Shown: piece by piece, positions 25,409-35,209 of the stretch | Position numbering within the stretch: the first letter of the stretch is position 1 | Layout of the letters: every line of letters starts with the position of its first letter | Assembly: GCF_009363115.1 (NCBI RefSeq) | Contig: NZ_CP045298.1 | Location: 1,952,001-2,016,000, forward strand | DNA from: Paenibacillus brasilensis | GTDB lineage: Bacteria > Bacillota > Bacilli > Paenibacillales > Paenibacillaceae | Direction: 5' to 3' | Length of the DNA stretch: 64,000 bases | Position numbers and translations under genes: made by a program | Notes under the pieces: model-generated | What the model was told of the DNA's origin: nothing | The model's input: the letters and a program-made list of their open reading frames with translations, nothing else | Database searches by the model: none

Positions 25409-26644
25409 ATGAAACAGGAACTGATCGACCGCCTGACCACTTATGTTCAGGTAGATACCCAATCCGACGAAAGCAGCCACACCTGCCCCACCACGCCAGG
25501 ACAGCTCACATTGGGCAATCTCCTGGTGGGTGAATTGAAAGCCATCGGTATGACGGACGTAACCATTGATGATAACGGTTATGTGATGGCAACCCTTCCT
25601 TCCAATACGGATAAAGAAGTTCCCGTCATTGGCTTTCTCGCGCACCTGGATACGGCAACCGAGCTGACTGGCGCAGGGGTAAAGCCGCAACTGACGGAAA
25701 ATTATGACGGAGGAGATATCACGCTGAATGCGTCGCTTGGTGTGGTTCTTTCTCCGCGTGAGTTTCCCGAATTGGCGCAATATAAAGGCCACACATTGAT
25801 TACCACAGACGGTACCACCCTGCTTGGCGCAGACAACAAAGCCGGGATCGCAGAAATCATGACAGCGGTACACTACCTGATAGATCACCCAGAAATCAAG
25901 CATGGCAAGATCCGCGTTGCCTTTACACCGGACGAGGAGATTGGAAGAGGACCGCAACGCTTTGATGTAGCTGCTTTTGGCGCTAAATATGCTTATACCG
26001 TGGATGGCGGCCCCCTTGGAGAACTGGAGTATGAAAGCTTCAACGCGGCAGCCGCCCATATTACCATCCACGGGGTGAGTGTCCATCCCGGTACGGCTAA
26101 AAACAAAATGGTCCATGCTGCCAAAATCGCCATGGAACTGCATAGCCGTCTGCCTGCGGACGAAGCCCCGGAATATACGGACGGCTACGATGGATTCTAC
26201 CATCTACTGGAAACCACAGGCACGGCAGAACAGGCAAAACTACACTATATTATCCGTGATTTTGATCGTAAGAGCTTTGAGAACCGGAAGGCTTATGTAA
26301 CGAACGTGGTGAAAGAGCTGCAAGCCGCTTACGGAGAAAATCGCATCACACTGGAGCTGAGAGATCAGTATTACAACATGAAGGAGAAAATCGAGCCGGT
26401 CAAACATATCGTGGACATTGCTTATGAAGCGATGAAGAAGCTGAATATTGAGCCTATCATTAAGCCAATCCGTGGTGGTACAGACGGTTCACAGCTGTCC
26501 TATATGGGACTGCCTACACCGAATATTTTTACGGGTGGAGAGAACTATCACGGTAAATTTGAATATGTATCCGTGGACAACATGGTGCTTGCAAGCAAGG
26601 TTATTGTTGAAATCGTTCAATTATTCGAACAGCGCGGCAAGTGA
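25409..26644 (+). CDS. pepT: Peptidase T (aminotripeptidase)
   Basis: A 411-residue cytoplasmic metallopeptidase of family M20B that removes the N-terminal residue of tripeptides. The metal and catalytic residues are present: H79 and D81 in FLAHLDT, D142 in LLGADNKAG, the E176-E177 pair in [10 protein letters not shown], then [18 protein letters not shown] and the late [12 protein letters not shown] and [16 protein letters not shown]. The ATG at 25409 follows AAGGAGGAT. The longer upstream frame runs through the LacI gene's promoter and is not real. Monocistronic. Confidence 0.95.
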   Translation: MKQELIDRLTTYVQVDTQSDESSHTCPTTPGQLTLGNLLVGELKAIGMTDVTIDDNGYVMATLPSNTDKEVPVIGFLAHLDTATELTGAGVKPQLTENYDGGDITLNASLGVVLSPREFPELAQYKGHTLITTDGTTLLGADNKAGIAEIMTAVHYLIDHPEIKHGKIRVAFTPDEEIGRGPQRFDVAAFGAKYAYTVDGGPLGELEYESFNAAAAHITIHGVSVHPGTAKNKMVHAAKIAMELHSRLPADEAPEYTDGYDGFYHLLETTGTAEQAKLHYIIRDFDRKSFENRKAYVTNVVKELQAAYGENRITLELRDQYYNMKEKIEPVKHIVDIAYEAMKKLNIEPIIKPIRGGTDGSQLSYMGLPTPNIFTGGENYHGKFEYVSVDNMVLASKVIVEIVQLFEQRGK

Positions 26645-26677
26645 AACAATGCAGCAGCTGGCCAATAATCTGACATC

Positions 26678-26926
26678 CTACATCGTAAAATAAGTAATCG
26701 GTATAAAAAAGGGAGCCACTGATCGCAATATGCGCAAAAGTGTGCTCCCTTTATTTACATAAGCCCTGCTGGACCTTATCATGGAAATCCAAAGCTCACA
26801 CCTAATGAGAAAAGACACATGATTTGAAGGAAATAGGTGGGTTAACCCTTTAACTGCATCTGCCACCGGAAGAGCAATACTTAGAAATGCCAAGACCATA
26901 GTTACCGGGATTAATGCCTTTTTCAT
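26678..26926 (-). CDS. Possible exported small peptide gene reading through a terminator
   Basis: ATG at 26926 follows AAGGGGGC. The first 26 residues are a clear signal sequence (MKKALIPVTMVLAFLSIALP, then VADAV). The frame continues to 82 residues but passes right through the pepT terminator. In the +1 frame the sequence would end after about 48 residues with CLFSLGVSFGFP, just before the hairpin, which is the normal size for a Phr-type propeptide. I suspect a one-base shift in a peptide gene of about 48 codons. It is preceded by a fragment of what could be a lost partner gene (26987-27163). Confidence 0.35.
   Translation of the reverse strand: MKKALIPVTMVLAFLSIALPVADAVKGLTHLFPSNHVSFLIRCELWISMIRSSRAYVNKGSTLLRILRSVAPFFIPITYFTM
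26707..26751 (+). terminator. Terminator of pepT
   Basis: AAAGGGAGCCAC pairs with GTGTGCTCCCTTT followed by ATTTA, 63 bases after the pepT stop. Confidence 0.7.
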
Positions 26927-26986
26927 GAGGAAGCCCCCTTAAACGGGTTGACCAACTTTAAATAATATACGCGGTTCCCTCTATCT

Positions 26987-27163
26987 TCATAACCTTCGTA
27001 CTTCCTCGTCATTATTGTGAAGCAATTGAACATATTCGGGCAGAAGCTCTACGAATAGTCGGTTTCCTGCTGTGAAATCCGCCAAGAAGATGAGAGATAT
27101 AGCCCCCTCCTCACGAGTGGTTTTTTTAGAAGCTACAGTATCGTCTGGGTAACTACGTTACGA
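26987..27163 (-). pseudogene. C-terminal fragment of an unknown protein
   Basis: A start-less frame reads SYPDDTVASKKTTREEGAIS, then LIFLADFTAGNRLFVELLPE and YVQLLHNNDEEVRRL before TGA. Composition and periodicity look coding and helical, but there is no start codon with an RBS and the 5' part is missing. It ends 60 bases before the small exported-peptide ORF on the same strand, which would fit the end of a TPR-type regulator. That is a guess. The remaining stretch to 27299 is the hxlA upstream region. Confidence 0.3.
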
Positions 27164-27299
27164 ATTAGTGCGTACTTTTCAAGCAGATACCCGAGCCTTA
27201 CAATCAAACCTGTGCATGGAGTCCATGAATAGATAACACTTAACAGAACATGTACTCGTTAATCAAATACAAATTCACCAAAGGAGTGAAGTTAATAAC

Positions 27300-27935
27300 A
27301 TGGAGCTTCAATTAGCTTTAGACTTAGTAGATATCCCGCAAGGTATTGCATTGGTAAAAGAAGTAGAATCGTATATTGATATCGTTGAAATCGGTACGCC
27401 GATTGTCATCAATGAAGGACTTCATGCGGTAAAAGCAATGAAAGAAGCATTCCCGAATCTGAAGGTACTTGCTGACCTCAAGGTTATGGATGCAGGCGGT
27501 TATGAGGTGCAAAAAGCATCCGAAGCCGGGGCTGATATCGTTACAATTCTGGCTGTAGCTGAAGATGCAACGATCAAAGGCGCAGTTGAAGAGGCTAAAA
27601 AACAGGGCGGCAAAAAAATCCTGGTGGACATGATTGGGGTTAAAAACCTGGAGCAACGTGCCAAAGAAATCGACGCGCTCGGCGTAGACTATATTTGTGT
27701 GCATACAGGCTACGATCTGCAAGCGGAAGGACAAAGCCCGTTCGAAGCACTGCAAACCGTTAAAAAAGTCGTAAAAAACTCCAAAACAGCCGTGGCTGGC
27801 GGCATTAAGCTAAGCACATTGGCTGAGGTTGTGAAGGCTCAACCGGATCTGGTTATTGTCGGCGGTGGGATCACTGGCGAGGACGACAAGAAGACTGTGG
27901 CTTCTCAAATGCAACAGCTTATCAAACAAGGTTAA
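27300..27935 (+). CDS. hxlA: 3-hexulose-6-phosphate synthase
   Basis: A 211-residue enzyme joining formaldehyde and ribulose 5-phosphate to give hexulose 6-phosphate, the first step of the ribulose monophosphate pathway, used in Bacilli for formaldehyde detoxification. It is a single orotidine-decarboxylase-fold barrel: LQLALDLVDI at the start, DIVEIGTPIVINEG, the catalytic VLADLKVMDAGGYE, CVHTGYDLQAEG, and the phosphate-binding AVAGGIKL and VIVGGGITGEDD. RBS AAAGGAGTG is rather far from the ATG (about 13 bases). hxlB follows after 5 bases, as in B. subtilis. No HxlR-type regulator is visible nearby. Confidence 0.95.
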   Translation: MELQLALDLVDIPQGIALVKEVESYIDIVEIGTPIVINEGLHAVKAMKEAFPNLKVLADLKVMDAGGYEVQKASEAGADIVTILAVAEDATIKGAVEEAKKQGGKKILVDMIGVKNLEQRAKEIDALGVDYICVHTGYDLQAEGQSPFEALQTVKKVVKNSKTAVAGGIKLSTLAEVVKAQPDLVIVGGGITGEDDKKTVASQMQQLIKQG

Positions 27936-27940
27936 TTCCA

Positions 27941-28498
27941 ATGGAAACCTCTCAATATTTATCCCAGGTGCTCAAGGAGCTGCAACTGGTTCCACAATTG
28001 ATCAGTAATGCGGAATCGGAACGGCTGATTCACTCCATCACTGCTGCGAACAAGGTGTTCGTAGCCGGGGCGGGCCGTTCAGGATTCATGATCCGTTCGC
28101 TGGCAATGCGGCTGATGCATATGGGAATTCAAGCATACGTGGTTGGAGAAACCGTAACTCCCGGCCTGGGTAAAGGTGATTTGCTGCTGATAGGCTCAGG
28201 CTCCGGTGAAACCAAAAGCCTGACCTCCATGGCGGAAAAAGCCAAGAAGCTCGGGGCCTCCCTGGCGCTTCTAACCACTTCGCCAGCGTCCACCATTGGC
28301 AAGCTGGCTGACATCATCGTCAAGCTGCCTGGCGCCCCCAAGGACCCGGCCAACAAGGATTACCAGACGATTCAGCCTATGGGCTCATTGTTTGAGCAAA
28401 CCCTGCTGCTGTATGGCGACGCGTTGGTACTCAAAACGATGGAGCTGCGCAAGCTGACTTCCGAGTCGATGTTTGGTCAGCACGCCAATTTGGAATAG
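27941..28498 (+). CDS. hxlB: 6-phospho-3-hexuloisomerase
   Basis: A 185-residue SIS-domain enzyme converting hexulose 6-phosphate to fructose 6-phosphate, completing formaldehyde fixation started by HxlA. Motifs: VFVAGAGRSGFMIRSLAMRL near residue 32, GIQAYVVGETVTPGLGKGDL, LIGSGSGETKSL, and QTIQPMGSLFEQTLLL. Five bases separate it from hxlA, so the pair is translated together. A strong terminator follows. Confidence 0.95.
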   Translation: METSQYLSQVLKELQLVPQLISNAESERLIHSITAANKVFVAGAGRSGFMIRSLAMRLMHMGIQAYVVGETVTPGLGKGDLLLIGSGSGETKSLTSMAEKAKKLGASLALLTTSPASTIGKLADIIVKLPGAPKDPANKDYQTIQPMGSLFEQTLLLYGDALVLKTMELRKLTSESMFGQHANLE

Positions 28499-28520
28499 AG
28501 CGCTATACCTCTGCAATAAC

Positions 28521-28573
28521 AAGGCAGGCTGCCTTTTACATGTCAAAACATGTGAAGGACAGCCTGCTTTTCT
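28521..28573 (+). terminator. Terminator of hxlAB
   Basis: AAGGCAGGCTG-CCTT-TTACATGT pairs with ACATGTGAAGGACAGCCTGC, followed by TTTTCTGC: a stem of about 20 bp. Confidence 0.85.
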
Positions 28574-28854
28574 GCTTCATAAGAGAAATACTCATAACAG
28601 GCCGGGGTTTATGGTTATCAAGACTTAATTTTGAATAGCCCAGTAAGATAGGGGCATGAATCACAAAGAACATATATTCATAGAAAGAATGCCAGCACAG
28701 AAATAAGGATGGCTGAACCATCCTCGGTATATTCCAGATATCAAACAGAAAATAAACTCCTAGACTGTCACTGTCTCATTTAACTAACGTTTCCCGTTAC
28801 TTGAATAAATCGTTTCTGAATCTGAGTATCGTCTGTTTGGAAGAATCCCCACAG

Positions 28855-28895
28855 AAAAAGCGCCGGCTCACGATATTATCATGAAACCGACGCTT
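28855..28895 (-). terminator. Terminator downstream of the ArsR-like gene
   Basis: On the minus strand AAGCGTCGGTTT pairs (with G-T wobbles) with GAGCCGGCGCTT, followed by TTTCTG. The rest of 28574-29022 holds no supported gene. Confidence 0.6.
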
Positions 28896-29022
28896 ATTCG
28901 ATCGATTCCACATATACGTTCAAATGGAGTCTATGTTAGGAAGCCCCGTTAATTGATGATATGGAGCTGCTTTAACAACCGTTCCAAGAGCACCACTGCT
29001 GCTGACGTATAGTGAGGCCGCT

Positions 29023-29721
29023 CTATAACTCCAGATCGAACTCTCGTTGAATTTGAATACGCCCAGCTTCTGTAATTAGAATAGAGCGCCTCGCAGGTCC
29101 CCTGGAGATAAAACCCAGTTCAATAAGACGGCGAGTGATGCCAACCGCGATAGGACCTCCAATATGGTAGTGCCGTTCAGTCCAGTCGATGTGGCGAGGA
29201 ATTGAGCATGCAAGCCTGTTTAAACCGTCTATTTTCACTCCGAACTCTATGAGCCACTTTTCTCCTAATGCAGTAAGTCGGTACTTTTCATCCGATTCCT
29301 GAATGTACTCCTTCTTCAATAATGCATTGGTAATCGCTACCCCAAGCTCGCCGGCCAAATGCTCATAACATGTCCTGGCAAAACGGAGCGCCTTTGCTTG
29401 ATCAGATTCACGCAAGGATCGAGTAGGAGCAGGAGTCGTGAGAGAGGCCATTTCCTCCATAACTTCCGCCACTTTCGAACTTGCCAGTCGATAATAACGA
29501 TGCCGCCCTTGCGGCTCCATAACTATAAGCCCTCCTTTGACCAACTTGGTGAGGTGAGCGCTAGCCGTTTGTGGCGACACTTCGGCAATATAGGCCAGTT
29601 CGCCTGCGGTTAGTGGCCGCCCATCGACAAGAGAAGCCAGGATCGTAGTACGTGTCGGGTCGCCAAAGAGAGCTGCGATAGAAGCTATATTTTTGTACAT
29701 ATTCATATTTCGATGATACAT
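29023..29721 (-). CDS. ArsR-type winged-helix transcriptional regulator
   Basis: A 232-residue protein. Residues about 8-85 are an ArsR-type winged helix (ASIAALFGDPTRTTILASLV, then LTAGELAYIAEVSPQTASAH and GRHRYYRLAS). The C-terminal half (residues 105-230) is a second helical region found in long ArsR-like regulators, without a metal-binding ELCV(C)DL motif. It is divergent from a DHA2 drug exporter with start codons about 57 bases apart, so it most likely controls that pump. The exact start is uncertain (ATGs at 29721, 29706 and 29700) because none has a good RBS. Confidence 0.82.
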   Translation of the reverse strand: MYHRNMNMYKNIASIAALFGDPTRTTILASLVDGRPLTAGELAYIAEVSPQTASAHLTKLVKGGLIVMEPQGRHRYYRLASSKVAEVMEEMASLTTPAPTRSLRESDQAKALRFARTCYEHLAGELGVAITNALLKKEYIQESDEKYRLTALGEKWLIEFGVKIDGLNRLACSIPRHIDWTERHYHIGGPIAVGITRRLIELGFISRGPARRSILITEAGRIQIQREFDLEL

Positions 29722-29777
29722 GAAATAATGGCATGCTACAATCTCATAAAATAAAAAAGAAAGTTGGGGAAGTGAAT

Positions 29778-31169
29778 ATGCAAGGATTGACAGCAGTCAA
29801 CCAACAACATACAACCGCTCGCTACTGGGCAATTATTGTTACGGCTGGGGTTGGTTTTTTTCTATCTACACTGGATACGGGCATTATGAACGTGGCGTTG
29901 CCAACACTTGGACAGACTTTTCACATCAATGTTAATGTCGTTGCTTGGACGGTGACTCTGTATCTACTTTCACTTAGTTCCACAATAATCGTTTTCGGCC
30001 GTATTAGCGACCGGGTCGGTCGAATGAAGGTTTATTCAATGGGTTTGGCCGTATTTGCTATCGCATCCATTCTGTGCGGAAGTGCACTTTCCGTTCCTCA
30101 ACTGATATTGTTTAGGGGGCTGCAGGGAATTGGAGCTGCGATGCTCCAAGCAACATCAGCGGCTATTATCACCACTTGCATTCCAAAAGAAAGGCAAGGG
30201 GCTGCTTTAGGGACCTTGGGAATGATACTTGGACTTGGCAATGTATTGGGACCAAGCGCTGGAGGACTGCTTCTCTCATTCGTAGGATGGCGTTGGATTT
30301 TTTGGATAAACATCCCTATTTGTGCAATGGGACTGTGGGGGTGCTATAGGATTATAAGGGTGACAAAAGAGGAAGTTAGTCGAGTTCCTCTCAACTTAGT
30401 GGGCAACTTTCTTCTGGGTATTGCTATATTTAGTCTTCTCTACGGACTTTCGGCAGATTCATTACCCGGATTTCCAGGGATGCTTCCATACTGCTTCTTT
30501 ACGTTAGCTTTAATCGGCTACATCATGTGGGATACTCGAGTAACGAACCCGATAGTTCCATTGTCACTATTCCGCAGCGGTGCTTTTGTTGTCCCGATAC
30601 TGTCCCAAGTTGTCCTGGGCTTCGCCACTGCAATTGCTTTTATCGTACCGGCATACTATCTTGAAGGGGTAACCCACCTTATGCCATGGCAGGTCGGATT
30701 AGTGAATTTAGCAGCCCCGTTAGGTCTCGTTATGCTGTCCGGGCTTTCGGGAAAGCTTGTCGGTTCCTACGGCATAATTCCGTCAACGTTATCAGGACTG
30801 GGGATCATGTGTATTGCTCTTTTTACGTTAAGTACAATGCAGCTCGACTGGCATAGCATTACATTTGGTGCTTTATTGCTGTTCTACGGTTTTGGCGCAG
30901 GTTTATTTATTCCCGCTAATCTAGCGGCTATTATGGGTTCGGTAGGCCTTGAATTACAGGGAACAATCGGATCTGTTCAGCGAATGGTGCATAATATTGG
31001 GCTCGCCGTGGGCACTTCAACGGCCGCCTTAATGATTCGGCTTAACTCAAACTCAGGGCTATTGGCTTTTCGTGAACTTTGGATTTTGGCAGCTTGTACA
31101 GTACTGCTTGCTTTACTCGCTATGGCCTCATTGCACTTGTTCCACTGGTACTGTTCCAGAAAAATATAG
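29778..31169 (+). CDS. MFS drug exporter, DHA2 (EmrB/QacA) family
   Basis: A 463-residue protein with about 14 hydrophobic segments. It shows the DHA2 signatures: LDTGIMNVALPTLGQTFH (motif D1), GRISDRVGRMKVYSMGL (motif A) and LGNVLGPSAGGLLLSFVGWRW (motif C of proton-coupled exporters). It pumps out drugs or toxic metabolites in exchange for protons; the substrate is unknown. The ATG at 29778 follows GGGGAAGTGA. Likely repressed by the divergent ArsR-like protein. Confidence 0.88.
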   Translation: MQGLTAVNQQHTTARYWAIIVTAGVGFFLSTLDTGIMNVALPTLGQTFHINVNVVAWTVTLYLLSLSSTIIVFGRISDRVGRMKVYSMGLAVFAIASILCGSALSVPQLILFRGLQGIGAAMLQATSAAIITTCIPKERQGAALGTLGMILGLGNVLGPSAGGLLLSFVGWRWIFWINIPICAMGLWGCYRIIRVTKEEVSRVPLNLVGNFLLGIAIFSLLYGLSADSLPGFPGMLPYCFFTLALIGYIMWDTRVTNPIVPLSLFRSGAFVVPILSQVVLGFATAIAFIVPAYYLEGVTHLMPWQVGLVNLAAPLGLVMLSGLSGKLVGSYGIIPSTLSGLGIMCIALFTLSTMQLDWHSITFGALLLFYGFGAGLFIPANLAAIMGSVGLELQGTIGSVQRMVHNIGLAVGTSTAALMIRLNSNSGLLAFRELWILAACTVLLALLAMASLHLFHWYCSRKI

Positions 31170-31251
31170 TTTCACATGTTAGGTGAAAATAAAGTCTTAG
31201 ACTGCCGCTGTTAATTGATAACTGCCCTTTAGTTGAACCTGCAACAACAAT

Positions 31252-31473
31252 TTAACGTTTACCCTTCAAGTATTTAAAATACTTATAGAGTCCATAAACA
31301 AATACAACTGCTACAATGAGAGGTGTGAACTCTGGAATCATTATCGAAGCCATAAGAACATCAGAATAAAGTAACAAGTCAATTACACCGAATACGAAAA
31401 TGGAAAGTATTATAGTTTGAAATTTATTATAGAAAATAAAAGAGCCAGTGTATGCTTTTCTAAATAATCCTAT
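31252..31473 (-). CDS. Small two-helix membrane protein with AUA at the start position
   Basis: A 73-codon frame codes for GLFRKAYTGSFIFYNKFQTI, then ILSIFVFGVIDLLLYSDVLM and TPLIVAVVFVYGLYKYFKYL ending KGKR: two good membrane segments and a basic tail. The only in-frame position with a proper RBS (GGGAGG, 6 bases) is ATA at 31473; an in-frame stop lies directly before it and no ATG, GTG or TTG occurs until the middle of the protein. So it is either a start-loss pseudogene or a rare AUA start. No family recognised. The rest of 31170-31560 is empty. Confidence 0.4.
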   Translation of the reverse strand: MGLFRKAYTGSFIFYNKFQTIILSIFVFGVIDLLLYSDVLMASIMIPEFTPLIVAVVFVYGLYKYFKYLKGKR

Positions 31474-31590
31474 TTAAAGCCTCCCTCTTGTAATTGATTA
31501 ACATTACGGTATGGAAACAATAAAAGTTCCATTTGTTATCCAGCCCTTTGGTCATACCCCTGTCAAGTAGACAGATCTAAAAAGACATCT

Positions 31591-32416
31591 TTAAGCAGCA
31601 ACCGTTTCTCGGTATTCAATCGGGGAACGGTTGTTTAATTTTTTTTGAAATCTATTTTCATTATAAAATGAAATGTACTCCCGTACGTGTTGCTCTACCT
31701 CCGCTAGGGTTCCGGGTTTCGTTAAATAAATCTTCTCTGTTTTAAGATGAGAAAAGAAGGATTCTATACAGGCATTGTCTAGGCAATTTCCACGCCTTGA
31801 ATGGCTTGGAGGTATACTGAAACCCCTGGTCTGAATGGAGAATGACACCCTCCATGTTCACATTCTTACTTAGAACGTCTAGCGTCTCGCTAACTAGAGC
31901 AAGGTCATTTCGCTCCGAAAGACACCAAGCCACGATTTCATTGTTAAACAGATCTTGAATGACAGAGAGATATACAAACCGCTCTCCAGCTCGTATGTAT
32001 GTAATATCGGTAACCAGCTTGGATAAAGGAGCATCTGCCTGAAATTGTCGATCTAATCGGTTGGCATTTACCACAGATGCCTGTTTGCCGAAAAAGCGCC
32101 GCTTCTTTCGAATGACGGAACGGATCCCCAATTTCTTCATTAGGCGGTACACCTTTTTGTGATTGACCAAGATACCTTCTCTACGTAAAGCAACGGTCAT
32201 ACGCAGATAACCAAAATAGGGATGAATCCGGTGGATCGACAACATATGCGATTCCAGGAGCTCTTCCTCTTGTTTACGCTGCTGGGTTGTTTGCTGAGTC
32301 TTTCTCCATTTATAATATCCTGCCCGAGAAACATGGGCTAATTCAAGTAACCATTTCACCGAATATCGTGTTCGCATTCCCTCAATAATTTCAAACCTTG
32401 CTTCTTTCCTCGTCAC
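31591..32416 (-). pseudogene. IS3-family transposase OrfB, internally deleted
   Basis: Frame one runs from MTRKEARFEIIEGMRTRYSV through the integrase core start (LVTDITYIRAGERFVYLSVI, first D) and VILHSDQGFQYTSK (second D), then loses its frame. Another frame resumes with SHSRRGNCLDNACIESFFSH (catalytic E) and continues through YISFYNENRFQKKLNNRSPI to the end. The residues expected between QYTS and SHSRRGN are missing, so a small out-of-frame deletion removed roughly a dozen codons. The DDE enzyme is dead. Confidence 0.85.
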
Positions 32417-32712
32417 TCCTTGTGTAGATTTGGATACTGCTTTTTTAAATATTCAATCTCCGCCCGTAGATACGCCATCTCTTCTTCCATACTGGAAAAT
32501 TTCGTTTTGGGTCGTCCCTGCCTTGTGGTCGTTGGCTGGAGCTTCTCCCCCGCTCGATATTTCATCACCCAGCTTTGCACTTGGGATTTACTACGAATGT
32601 CCAATTGTTTCGCCACTTCACGAATACTCATATGTTCTTCGTTCACCAACCGGACTGCCTCCATCTTTACATCTAAGGATTATTGCCGGAATGATTGTCC
32701 CTTTTTAGCCAT
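32413..32712 (-). pseudogene. IS3-family transposase OrfA with an early stop
   Basis: From ATG 32712 the frame reads MAKKGQSFRQ, TAA, SLDVKMEAVRLVNEEHMSIR, then EVAKQLDIRSKSQVQSWVMK and a leucine-zipper-like end (MEEEMAYLRAEIEYLKKQY). The stop sits where a tyrosine codon is usual. The helix-turn-helix itself is intact, and re-initiation at the internal ATG (32664) could give a shorter protein. It overlaps orfB by 4 bases, the normal layout for programmed frameshifting in this family. Confidence 0.8.
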
Positions 32713-32963
32713 GAAAAATCCCCTCCGTTCAACAAGATTAAGTCCATCTTACCAGATGTCTTTTTTCTCTTGTCTACTAGAAGGGGATAATACCACTTTG
32801 AAGACTTTTTCCACGCATAACTGCCCGTTAGCTTAATGAAGAAACGTCAGTCTATCCTGAAAATATCGCTCCGTAGAACACCTAAAAAAGGCAACAAGAA
32901 AGCGACCCTCCGGCAAACAAAAAAATAGCCAGGGGCATTAGTAATGTATGGTTTGCATAACGA

Positions 32964-34184
32964 TCAGGAAGCTGCCGTATTCACAGTAATTGATACACCT
33001 AATGACTCCAGTTTCTTAATGGAATGCTTGATGATCACATCCCGTTTTCGTTTCTCGTAGTAGGTTGGACCTAGCTCGATGTAGGGTTGTTTCCGCTTAA
33101 GAATATAGTAAACCATAGATAATATACTGTGTGCTACTGCAACCGTCGCTCGGTTAGCTCCCCGACGCGCGGAAATCCGATGATACTGGCTGGATAAATA
33201 CGTTTCTTTTGTTCTAGCCGCAGCCTTCGCAGCTTCTACAAGCGTACTTCGGAGTTTCTTATTTCCTTTTCGCGTCTTGCCGGACAATCGTTTTCCGGCG
33301 CTTTCATTCTGACCCGGACACAGCCCTGCCCAAGAACATAAATGGGCGGCGGAAGGATACTGATTCATATTAGAGCCAATTTCGGCTAGAATAGTCTCTG
33401 CTGTTCTTCGTGCCACACCTGGGATGGTGTCAAGCAGTTCCAAGTCTTCATCAAAAGGGAGCATGCGCTTTTTAATTTCCTCATCCAACCTGCCAATCTC
33501 TTCGTCCAAATAATCGACGTGACGGAGCTGAGCTCCCAGCATCAGTTTCTGATGAGGGCCCATTAAGCCGTTCAATGCTCGCTTCAAATCCGCTTTTTTG
33601 CTTTTCAACTTTCGTTTTGCCAGATCAGATAAAGCTTCAGGATCGGTTTCGCCAGCAATCATCGCCTCAATCATTGCACGTCCTGATTTCCCAAGCACAT
33701 TGCTGGCAACCGAGGAAAGCTTGATGTTTGCTCCTTCCAGTACCTTTTGAATGCGGCTGACTTCCCGAGCTCGCTCTTCGATGAGACTACGGCGGTAGCG
33801 AATCAATTCCCTCAGCTCTCTTTGCTCGCGATTTGGGATAAAGCTACCCTTCAATAGACCATGCCGGAGCAATCCAGCAATCCATTCCGCGTCTTTGACG
33901 TCAGTCTTGCGTCCCGGAACATTCTTGATGTGCTGGGCATTCACAACAAGAGTCTCAATCTCCTCAAGCTCCAACAGGTTGTAGATTGGTTTCCAATATG
34001 CTCCAGTGCTTTCCATCGCTACATGAGTGCATTCCTTGACTTTGAGCCAATCTACAAGCAAAATTAAATCGTCGGTCATCGTGCCAAACGTACGGATTTC
34101 TTTACCTTCAGGCGTGATGGTGCAGGCAACGATGTTCTTTTTATGAACGTCAAGTCCGCACACATGACTGTAAACAACGTCCAT
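32964..34184 (-). CDS. IS110-family transposase
   Basis: A 406-residue protein, intact. The N-terminal RuvC-like DEDD domain starts with [20 protein letters not shown] and includes [18 protein letters not shown] and [20 protein letters not shown]. The C-terminal Tnp20 part has [20 protein letters not shown], then [20 protein letters not shown] with the conserved serine region. IS110 enzymes use a non-coding RNA from the element's ends as a bridge between donor and target. RBS AAGGAGAAGG before ATG 34184. Element borders are not obvious because IS110 elements lack long terminal repeats; 34185-34776 is non-coding and could contain the RNA. Confidence 0.9.
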   Translation of the reverse strand: MDVVYSHVCGLDVHKKNIVACTITPEGKEIRTFGTMTDDLILLVDWLKVKECTHVAMESTGAYWKPIYNLLELEEIETLVVNAQHIKNVPGRKTDVKDAEWIAGLLRHGLLKGSFIPNREQRELRELIRYRRSLIEERAREVSRIQKVLEGANIKLSSVASNVLGKSGRAMIEAMIAGETDPEALSDLAKRKLKSKKADLKRALNGLMGPHQKLMLGAQLRHVDYLDEEIGRLDEEIKKRMLPFDEDLELLDTIPGVARRTAETILAEIGSNMNQYPSAAHLCSWAGLCPGQNESAGKRLSGKTRKGNKKLRSTLVEAAKAAARTKETYLSSQYHRISARRGANRATVAVAHSILSMVYYILKRKQPYIELGPTYYEKRKRDVIIKHSIKKLESLGVSITVNTAAS

Positions 34185-34776
34185 TCGTAGCCTTCTCCTT
34201 ACGGCAGCAAGATTGAAGGGGCTGGTGCAACAACCACATATGGTTATTCTATCCTGCGTGCTTCCAAATTCGGAGCAACAATCTGTGGTGCACCTGGTCG
34301 TTAGGGTCAGTCTAATACTCGGGCTCGAAGCACCATTGACTGCCGACCTGCCTTCGCCAGCCGTAAGTAAATTATATCGCATGCCTACCATTTTCATCAT
34401 CTGTTGGTGCTGCGTTAGCGGCATGGGCGTCTAATACTTTTATTTCCCAGTCTAGAACTTTATTTTCTTCATATAAACATCATTTTCATTTGTGCTGCAT
34501 TCATTAACGTACCGAAAAGATGCTATTTTACTGAATTCTTCTCTTTAGCCTACGAACTCTGCGTTTTGTTGGCGGAACCTCTCTAACCTTAGAGCCAGTA
34601 CGCCCCTACTGGGACGCTGTGCTCACGGTCTTCTTATGTTGTAATACGATTCCAGCATTCCGACTTTAAGGAACCGTGGCGCATCCTTCTCTCGGCATTC
34701 GCATATTACGAGATAATACATCCATATCCTCTTCAAACAAAACAAGGAAAGAAAATCAAGCATAGCTTGTATAATT

Positions 34777-35142
34777 TTACTTGGGCTCAACTTCAGAAGA
34801 TAATCGTATTGATAACACCTCGCTCAAGAGGAGGTGTTTAAAATCTTGGCCAAGATTCTGGAGAGTTAGAATACCGCTTATTGGATCACATTTTATCAAA
34901 TACCCTGTGATACGATGAATTGCTTTCTGCCGATAATAGGTAATCTCTACGGCACAACGCTCATTTAAATATTGAAGCACCGCATAATTTAGTTCTTCTA
35001 ATTCATCAGAGCTTAATGCAGGCTGGGGAACATCGTTTTGGGATAAATAAAATTCATTAATGCGTTTGCGATGCTCTGGTAATATGAAAGCACTGTTCCA
35101 TTTCTTTCGTTCATCACGCCTTGATCCCGGATAATTTTCCAT
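34777..35142 (-). CDS. YolD-like protein
   Basis: A 121-residue protein. DERKKWNSAFILPEHRKRIN at the start, ALSSDELEELNYAVLQYLNE, VEITYYRQKAIHRITGYLIK and the closing beta-strands match the YolD-like family, which is often paired with Y-family DNA polymerases or found in phages. No polymerase is encoded here, and it lies between two mobile elements, so it may be cargo of the Tn554-like element. The start at 35142 is weakly supported; an ATG three codons upstream is possible. Confidence 0.7.
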   Translation of the reverse strand: MENYPGSRRDERKKWNSAFILPEHRKRINEFYLSQNDVPQPALSSDELEELNYAVLQYLNERCAVEITYYRQKAIHRITGYLIKCDPISGILTLQNLGQDFKHLLLSEVLSIRLSSEVEPK

Positions 35143-35209
35143 GGTGCACATCCTGTCTTAGTTGATTTTTAAAATGATCACAAGTTTTCATAGCTGTCAC
35201 TTAAGTTGC

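Larger units (their letters stand above)
31561..32783 (-). mobile_element. Defective IS3-family element (IS150-like)
   Basis: About 1.2 kb bounded by imperfect inverted repeats: TGTCAAGTAGACA at the left and CTTCTAGTAGACA (minus strand) at the right, with AAAAAGACATCT following in both. Inside are orfA and orfB in the usual overlap, both damaged. No clear target duplication was found. Confidence 0.8.

Noticed and set aside
25361..26203. 280-codon minus-strand ORF over pepT, and 24612-25118 over the LacI gene
   Set aside because: Both are antisense to genes with full family motifs and have no RBS or recognisable fold.
28536..28721. 61-codon minus-strand ORF with a hydrophobic stretch
   Set aside because: It runs into the hxlAB terminator and has no RBS; the acyltransferase-like look is too weak.
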